Shown here in pieces: positions 6,221-10,172 of a stretch of DNA of 10,172 bases. The notes beneath the pieces are model-generated. The model had not been told where the DNA came from. It ran no database searches and saw nothing but the letters and a program-made list of their open reading frames with translations. Numbering within the stretch: position 1 is the first letter of the stretch; every line of letters starts with the position of its first letter. Made by a program: the position numbers and the translations under genes. The stretch comes from Dictyocoela muelleri (taxonomy: Eukaryota; Microsporidia): NCBI GenBank assembly GCA_016256075.1, contig SDVU01000838.1, positions 1 through 10,172 of the forward strand, read 5' to 3'.

Positions 6221-7141
6221 TTAAATATTGTTGAATAATAGTTGTAGTAATCTGGTGTAAACCTCAAGTATAAGTTCATTATTTTGACTAATTATATACC
6301 TTTTTCTAAATGCAAATTTTGCTAAAAAATCATCAATATTATCATAATAAACACCATGTTCTCGCCTTATATCGCCTTTCAAGTGACTCTACAGATTATC
6401 AATTTTATTTGAAGATTCCCCTTCTTCATTAACAAAACCATGTGTACGTGGTACAATAATGTGCCTTAAGTCTGGATTTCTTGCTGTTTGCACGAATGAA
6501 AGAAGCCCATCTGTTACAAATATACTTCCAGACGAACATATCGACGGAAAACATCAGTAAATGTTTTAACATGTTGCTAAGGTAATATTTCTTATTTAAA
6601 CTTATTCATATCATTTCTTCCGATTATGCCTAATACCCAGATTGTTCGAGGTAAATTGTCATCGGCTGAAGAGTAATTACTTATAATTCCGTTCGTGAAA
6701 TAACTGTTTCATCAGCTTCAATGTAACCCCCCCCTCACCTCCTAACATTTATTCACCATTGATTATATTTTTATATATTTCATTTAATTTATTTTTTATT
6801 CTTGAAAAAGTTTTTTCGTTGAAAGAAAATAAACCTTTAAATAAATCATTAGAAATATTAAACATAGCTAGATATACGGTGAATAGAATTGCTGGTATAT
6901 CAATCTTCATAGAATTTAAAGTAGTCTTAGATAAAAGAGTTTGGGAGAAAATACAATTTCGTTTACTGCATCGATAAATATAAATAAAGGTTTCAGACTT
7001 TATCTGTTTCTTTAAAGGTACGAGAGATGTACGTTTCGGACAGTTGATACTGTTTTGTACAGCGTGAATCATCAAAAAATATTCTACTGCGGCATCCAAG
7101 CAATGAAATATTTTATTATTATAAAAATGATTTTCAACCAT
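6221..7141 (-). pseudogene. Merlin C transposase pseudogene (ISXO2-like)
   Basis: The first 130 codons (7141-6749) are open. They hold a degraded zinc ribbon: CPKR at the first knuckle, where the second Cys is Arg, then YRCSKRNC. A helical linker ending NEIYKNIINGE follows. After a TAA at 6749-6751, LGGEGG leads into an eight-G run (6727-6734). Beyond it the frame shifts to YIEADETVIS, with the first catalytic Asp at 6711-6713. Further shifts near 6690 and in 6540-6560 separate NGIISNYSSADD and RTIWVLGIIGRND from SGSIFVTDGLLSF, with the second Asp at 6509-6511. The third block reads NKIDNL-stop-SHLKGDIRREHG: Asp stands where the catalytic Glu is expected, and TAG where the family has Trp. The tail DDFLAKFAFRKRY to the stop at 6221-6223 is well kept. 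The start at 7141 follows a CCC motif. Inactive. Confidence 0.8.
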
Positions 7142-7143
7142 AA

Positions 7144-7146
7144 GGG
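7144..7146 (-). promoter_or_regulatory. CCC motif upstream of the Merlin C transposase start
   Basis: The minus strand reads gcccttATGG, with CCC at -5 to -3 of the presumed start at 7141. This is the same arrangement as in Merlin A and Merlin D. Confidence 0.5.
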
Positions 7147-7171
7147 CGTCTTTTTTTTTAAAAAATTGCTT

Positions 7172-7219
7172 TACCGACGAAAACGCACAACATGTAAATG
7201 TTGTTCGGTTTCGTCGGTA
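7172..7219. repeat. Merlin C right 48-bp palindromic terminus
   Basis: Near-perfect palindrome: taccgacgaaaacgcacaac, a centre at atgtaaat, then gttgttcggtttcgtcggta. It lies about 30 bp upstream of the transposase start, so the hairpin could also influence its transcription. Confidence 0.8.
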
Positions 7220-7259
7220 GTACCTAAAAAGGAAATCTTGTAATAAAATGAAATACTGT

Positions 7260-7316
7260 CATATAAATTACAATATTGTACATAAAAAAATTTGTACATA
7301 TGAAATTGCAATTCTT
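7260..7316 (-). repeat. Minisatellite remnant right of Merlin C
   Basis: Two or three units (catataaattacaatattgt, gtacatatgaaattgcaatt) are of the same family and orientation as 6076-6115. They show that Merlin C lies within a formerly continuous array. Confidence 0.55.
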
Positions 7317-7435
7317 ATCGATCTTCCGTTCCGTAGGAGTTGTAAATCTCAATTCGCAGGAGCATAGATCTCGCTTCTTATTTTTAAATAAGCTTAAAAT
7401 TGCGATATAAACGGATTTACTTTATCCATATATAT

Positions 7436-7509
7436 CTTCTCGTTATAATTTACTTGCCCAAAAATGTGTTTCGAACCATTTTTAAAAAAATATAAATTAT
7501 AACGAGAAG
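7436..7509. repeat. 17-bp perfect inverted repeat with 40-bp loop
   Basis: cttctcgttataattta (7436-7452) is exactly complementary to taaattataacgagaag (7493-7509). Both sides are flanked by ta-rich tracts (atatatat and attatatatat). It is either a small foldback element or the stem of a transcribed hairpin. No coding capacity. Confidence 0.65.
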
Positions 7510-7673
7510 AAATGATATTATATATATTTGTTTATCTCGCTATTTCAAGCATATTTGAAATAAAAATACATGCTCTGGTCTCTTACGAATATAAATTAGA
7601 AAATTGTGTGGGAGAGGTGTGGTGAATCCACGAGTCGAAATTTACTTTTATGTTAAGGTAGAATTTAATACTG

Positions 7674-7951
7674 AACTTCATAAGAGCCAGAAATTTTGAG
7701 GAGAAGTGAAACTGCAAAAATGATTAGTGAGCTAAAATTTATGCTGATTTTCAATCTTGAATTATATTATTAAAATTGACAAATAATTATGTATTTATTA
7801 AAATAGACATTTCTTAATTTAGTAATAATAAAATTTTTCAAATTTAAAAAATCAATTCATAATTGTTAATCAGCATAAAATTTAGATGGCTATTTATTTT
7901 TGAAATTTCTCATCTCCGGAAATTCTGCGCTTCTCAAGAGCTTAAGAAGTT
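7674..7951. repeat. ~280-bp foldback element, ~100-bp arms
   Basis: The left arm (7674-7770) pairs with the complement of 7850-7951. Outer match is aacttc-taag; the best blocks are agaattt/agaaatttt with ggaga, and aaatttatgctgattt with ttcaat-ttgaatt. The spacer is about 80 bp, AT-only. The arms are diverged (roughly 75% by eye). A 7863-8111 plus-strand frame overlapping the right arm is not considered a gene. Confidence 0.6.
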
Positions 7952-7997
7952 AAAAAATATAAATAAATATATTTTATTCATATATAGGGGTTTTCCG

Positions 7998-8081
7998 ATC
8001 AAAAGCAAAACTTTTGCAAACAAAAGTAAAAATTTTGCAATTAAAAGTAAAATTTTTGTAATTAAAGTAAAATATTTTAAA
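7998..8081. repeat. Four-unit 21-bp tandem repeat
   Basis: The units are atcaaaagcaaaacttttgca, aacaaaagtaaaaattttgca, attaaaagtaaaatttttgta and a shortened fourth. Each unit is itself weakly palindromic (aaaag...ctttt). The array ends about ten bases before the CCCTT-ATG start of the Tc1-like gene. Reversed frames through it (7934-8237) are translated repeat. Confidence 0.7.
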
Positions 8082-8088
8082 AATAAAA

Positions 8089-8093
8089 CCCTT
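8089..8093 (+). promoter_or_regulatory. CCCTT motif before a Tc1/mariner-like gene start
   Basis: cccttATGAG at 8089-8098 is the same CCC-TT-ATG arrangement as at the Merlin C and D starts. It supports 8094 as the original start of the helix-turn-helix fragment. Confidence 0.45.
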
Positions 8094-8305
8094 ATGAGTA
8101 ATAAAAAATAAATAATATCGACAAGGAAAAAATCGTTGCCAAGATAGATAATGGCAAAACTGTCTTTTAGATTTCGAATGATTGCAATTTGAACAACCAT
8201 TCCGTCTACAAATTGGTAAAAAATTACTTAAAAACAAGTATTTATCACAAGAAAAACAGCGGGGGTTATAGGTATTCTATGTTAAATAATGAACAAGAGC
8301 ATTAA
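8094..8305 (+). pseudogene. Tc1/mariner (IS630)-like transposase, N-terminal HTH fragment
   Basis: From the ATG at 8094 the frame reads MSNKK and then, after a one-position shift, NNIDKEKIVAKIDNGKTVF. An in-frame TAG (8168-8170) follows. Then come ISNDCNLNNHSVYKLVKNYL and, after KTSIYHKKN, SGGYRYSMLNNEQEH, ending at TAA (8303-8305). The pattern of a first helix ending IDNGKT, an I-S...L-N...S-V-Y-K-L-V turn, a basic linker and G-G-x-R-x-S-x-L-x-x-E-Q-E fits the N-terminal paired-type HTH of Tc1/mariner/IS630 transposases. Their usual forms are LIDNGxS, V-x-x-I-x-x-R-Y and GGxRRSKL-EEQE. The catalytic domain should follow, but the Merlin D element starts 10-15 bases later and no continuation is recognised beyond it. 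Alternative: another HTH-type transposase. Confidence 0.5.
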
Positions 8306-8319
8306 ATTTCCTCTCAGAG

Positions 8320-8386
8320 GACATTTCCCATTATAAGATGTTATAAAAAAAATGAGCCGTTATAAAAAAAAATAAGCCGTTATAAA
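8320..8386. repeat. Merlin D left inverted repeat with three 19-bp units
   Basis: After gacatttcccattataag come three head-to-tail units of the type gccgttataaaaaaaataa; the first has gatg for gccg. The right end has two such units plus a partial one. Confidence 0.78.
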
Positions 8387-8401
8387 ATTTTTTTAAATAC
8401 A

Positions 8402-8405
8402 CCCC
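8402..8405 (+). promoter_or_regulatory. CCC motif upstream of the Merlin D transposase start
   Basis: ccccttATGAG (8402-8412) lies just inside the left inverted repeat. CCC is at -5 to -3 of an ATG (8408) that is in the same frame as the recognisable transposase. Confidence 0.45.
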
Positions 8406-8407
8406 TT

Positions 8408-9400
8408 ATGAGCCGAGCAAAAACTTTAAAAAAAAATAACACTAGTAATAAAAAATGACAATGACATTCTTAATATGAGATTTAACGACGACTTTTAGTA
8501 TAGTTTTGCACAAAAAAGTACGTTAGAGAAGCTGAATTTTTTGCACAGTTAAGAATTATTCATAATGAATGTTTGTGTATGTGTTTGAGAGATATGTCTT
8601 TAATAAAAAAAACGAATGTTGTGGATGGCTATATTTGGTCCTGTAATGTTTGTAAAAAGGAAAAAACCTGCAGATATGGCTCCATATTTGAGTTTCTTAA
8701 ATCTCCTATGATAAAAGTTTTTAAGACTGTTCATCACTTTTGTCGAAATAGCCTTCAAAATGATACTGGTGATGATCTTGACAAATCGAAAAATACAGTA
8801 TCAAAATGGTTCGCTAACTTGAGGGAGATTATGTAAGATTATTTTTTGGTAAATCCGCGTTTATACGGCGGTATTGATTCAAGTGGAAATAAAAAGGTTG
8901 GCAAAATTGATGAATCTCTCTTTTTCAGAAGGAAGTATGAACGAAAGCGTATATGACCTCAGCAATGGGTACTTGGTATGGTTGAAAGAAACAGTAAATT
9001 ATGCTCTTTCTTCTTATAACCTGATCGAAGTAGCTCTACAATCATACCACTAATTTTATAGAATATTTTACCAAATACTATAATAGTAACAGATTGTTGG
9101 AGAGCATACAATCGATTAAGAGAGTATTTTGATTTAGAAAATTTGACTGTAAACCATAGTCTCAATTTTATAAATCCCGATGATTCATCAATTCACACCC
9201 AAACAATTGAAAGTTGTTGGAACCACTGTAAAAAGAAACTTAAAATGCAGCATGGTACCGCAAACGAGCTTTTAGAAGGTTACTTATATGGATATGCTTT
9301 TAAAAGACAATTCGAAAAGAAGGCATGCTTTAACCATTTTTTAATTATTTTAAAAAAACGTCTGCTAAGGCCTTCTGATGAAACAAATAATAAGAATTAA
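8408..9400 (+). pseudogene. Merlin D transposase pseudogene (ISXO2-like)
   Basis: The recognisable protein runs in one frame from about 8504 to the stop at 9398-9400. It starts with EAEFFAQLRIIHNEC and a zinc-ribbon-like CLCMC...CNVCKKEKTC. YGSIFEF follows, as in the family's S-F-F block. GKIDESLFFRRKYERKR has the first Asp at 8909-8911, and QQWVLGMVER is next. Then come PDRSSTIIP, VTDCWRAY (second Asp 9092-9094), VNHSLNFINP, HTQTIESCWNHCKKK (Glu 9209-9211) and LLEGYLYGYAFKRQ. The DDE triad and all core motifs are kept. Four in-frame stops interrupt it: TAA 8834, TGA 8954, TAA 9017 and TAG 9059; no frameshift is needed after 8504. The stretch 8456-8503, between the CCC-linked ATG and the homologous part, has stops in every frame, so the true start is unresolved. 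Inactive as written. Confidence 0.82.
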
Positions 9401-9440
9401 AATTCCCTTTAAAATATTTTCTATTTTTTCTATATATTTT

Positions 9441-9495
9441 TTATTTTTTTTATAACGGCTTATTTTTTTTATAACGGCTTATAATGGGAAATGTC
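9441..9495. repeat. Merlin D right inverted repeat
   Basis: Reads ttattttttttataacggc twice and then ttataatgggaaatgtc. It is the complement of the left end, with two full 19-bp units. The transposase stop lies about 40 bases upstream. Confidence 0.78.
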
Positions 9496-9500
9496 TCTCT

Positions 9501-10172
9501 TTTGATACATTTAAAATGAATGTTAGTTTTTTAATTTTCTATTTTTTTAAATCTAAATCTGGAAAGAGGGCGTATATTGAGCATTAACCAAAAGAGCTAT
9601 TTGTTTATTATTGCAGTTTCTGTTCTGCTTTTTTTTGTAGTCGGCTAAACCGCAAGTGAAAAGTTCCAAAATTATTAATTAATATATTAAAAATTATTCA
9701 TAAATATTATAAAAATTATCAATAAAATATTAAATTTTTTTAATTTATTTAAAGAATATATTTTGCAACATTTTAGAATAATTTGTGAGAAATGGTGGTT
9801 AATTTTAAGAAAATTAAAATTTATTAAATAAAATGTTGTTTCTCCTTTGTATTATTTAAAAATATTCTCATATTCGAAAACCACCAAGCAAAACTAATAT
9901 TCTCATTGGGATCATACTGTCGAGGGGGGAAACACATTTGTCGAAAACAAACATTTTACTTATAAATGAAATTTCAACAAAATAAAATTTATTATTATTT
10001 TAATATAGATTTGATGGGGGCTAAAAACACACTCACAAATTAATAAGAAAAAGAAAACAATTTATGATAAGAAACTTTATTATGGCTAAAAAAGCAACAA
10101 AAATTACGACGCTATCACTAAATTTTAAAAAATCAAAATCAAATTATTTATTTATCCTTTTTTTCTTTTATT
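9501..10172. other. AT-rich stretch without recognisable feature
   Basis: No frame above 60 codons, no family motif and no tRNA or rRNA. Minor structure only: caacatttta (about 9767) faces taaaatgttg (about 9829) as an inverted pair, and aatattctcat occurs twice at about 9861 and 9898. Isolated G runs (gagggggg near 9922, gatggggg near 10014) stand out in the AT-rich background. Confidence 0.5.

Larger units (their letters stand above)
6124..7219 (-). mobile_element. Merlin C: IS1595/Merlin-type DNA transposon with palindromic ends
   Basis: A 1096-bp element bounded by two copies of a 48-bp sequence (6124-6171 and 7172-7219), with one minus-strand transposase pseudogene between them. The 48-mers match at 43 of 48 positions as direct copies and 42 of 48 as inverted copies, because each is itself an imperfect palindrome. 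It sits in the 22-bp minisatellite, units of which lie on both sides. No 8-9-bp target duplication is clear next to the ends. Confidence 0.7.
8316..9499 (+). mobile_element. Merlin D: IS1595/Merlin-type DNA transposon
   Basis: About 1.18 kb, with long inverted repeats: gacatttcccattataag (8320-8337) and its exact complement ending at 9495, continuing inward through repeated gccgttataaaaaaaataa units. One plus-strand transposase lies between. Outer limits are uncertain by a few bases because both flanks contain agag/ctct. The 8-mers next to the ends (tctcagag and tctctttt) share only their first half, so a target duplication is possible but unproven. It adjoins the Tc1-like fragment on the left. 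Confidence 0.75.

Noticed and set aside
6759-7243. Plus-strand frames of 72 and 62 codons inside Merlin C
   Set aside because: Antisense shadows of the transposase pseudogene on the minus strand.
7934-8237. Two minus-strand frames with repeated LLLIAKF/FTFNCK-like peptides and a cysteine-containing start
   Set aside because: Both run through the 21-bp tandem array antisense to the Tc1-like fragment. The cysteines do not fit a recognised zinc-finger spacing.

Overview
The window is about three-quarters A+T and holds no recognisable cellular gene. It is a dense graveyard of transposable elements, minisatellites and inverted repeats. The best guess at the host is a microsporidian (inference). 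The reasons are extreme AT bias, compact intron-less genes, several IS1595/Merlin-type (ISXO2-like) transposases, and a CCC motif 2 to 4 bases upstream of candidate start codons. That CCC signal is known from many microsporidian genes. Other AT-rich eukaryotes cannot be excluded from sequence alone.

Layout. Bases 69-740 hold the C-terminal part of a decayed pogo/Tigger-like DDE transposase on the minus strand. It is cut off exactly where a Merlin-type element begins (742-1846, 'Merlin A'). Merlin A carries the best preserved gene of the window: a 265-residue transposase with its full DDE triad, stopped by one in-frame TAA, after which homologous C-terminal sequence continues. To the right is an old LTR-retroelement fossil (1861-2420, end of the integrase). 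A 22-bp minisatellite follows (2640-2983). Next comes an unusual arrangement: a 153/158-bp direct duplication (2984-3136 and 3962-4119) flanks and directly abuts an 825-bp element with ~60-bp terminal inverted repeats (3137-3961). That element contains a nested 115-bp hairpin and a relatively GC-rich stretch. A badly decayed Merlin-type transposase ('Merlin B') lies at 4430-4870.

Bases 5041-5880 form a large diverged palindrome with ~340-bp arms. Its right side runs into a degenerate 22-24-bp minisatellite (5835-6115) that resembles the first array in opposite orientation. This second array is split by 'Merlin C' (6124-7219), whose ends are 48-bp palindromes and whose transposase is a pseudogene. 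Further right are a 17-bp perfect hairpin (7436-7509), a foldback element with ~100-bp arms (7674-7951), and a 21-bp tandem array (7998-8081). Then comes the helix-turn-helix end of a Tc1/mariner (IS630)-like transposase (8094-8305). It stops at 'Merlin D' (8316-9499), an element with ~55-bp inverted repeats built of 19-bp units and a transposase frame interrupted by in-frame stops but no frameshift. The last ~670 bases show nothing identifiable.

How it fits together: this reads as layered insertion. Merlin-type elements are among the youngest layers. Merlin A borders a pogo remnant, C sits in a minisatellite and D borders a Tc1-like gene. All three recognisable Merlin-type elements carry duplicated or palindromic motifs at their termini, which is the most consistent unexplained structural theme here.
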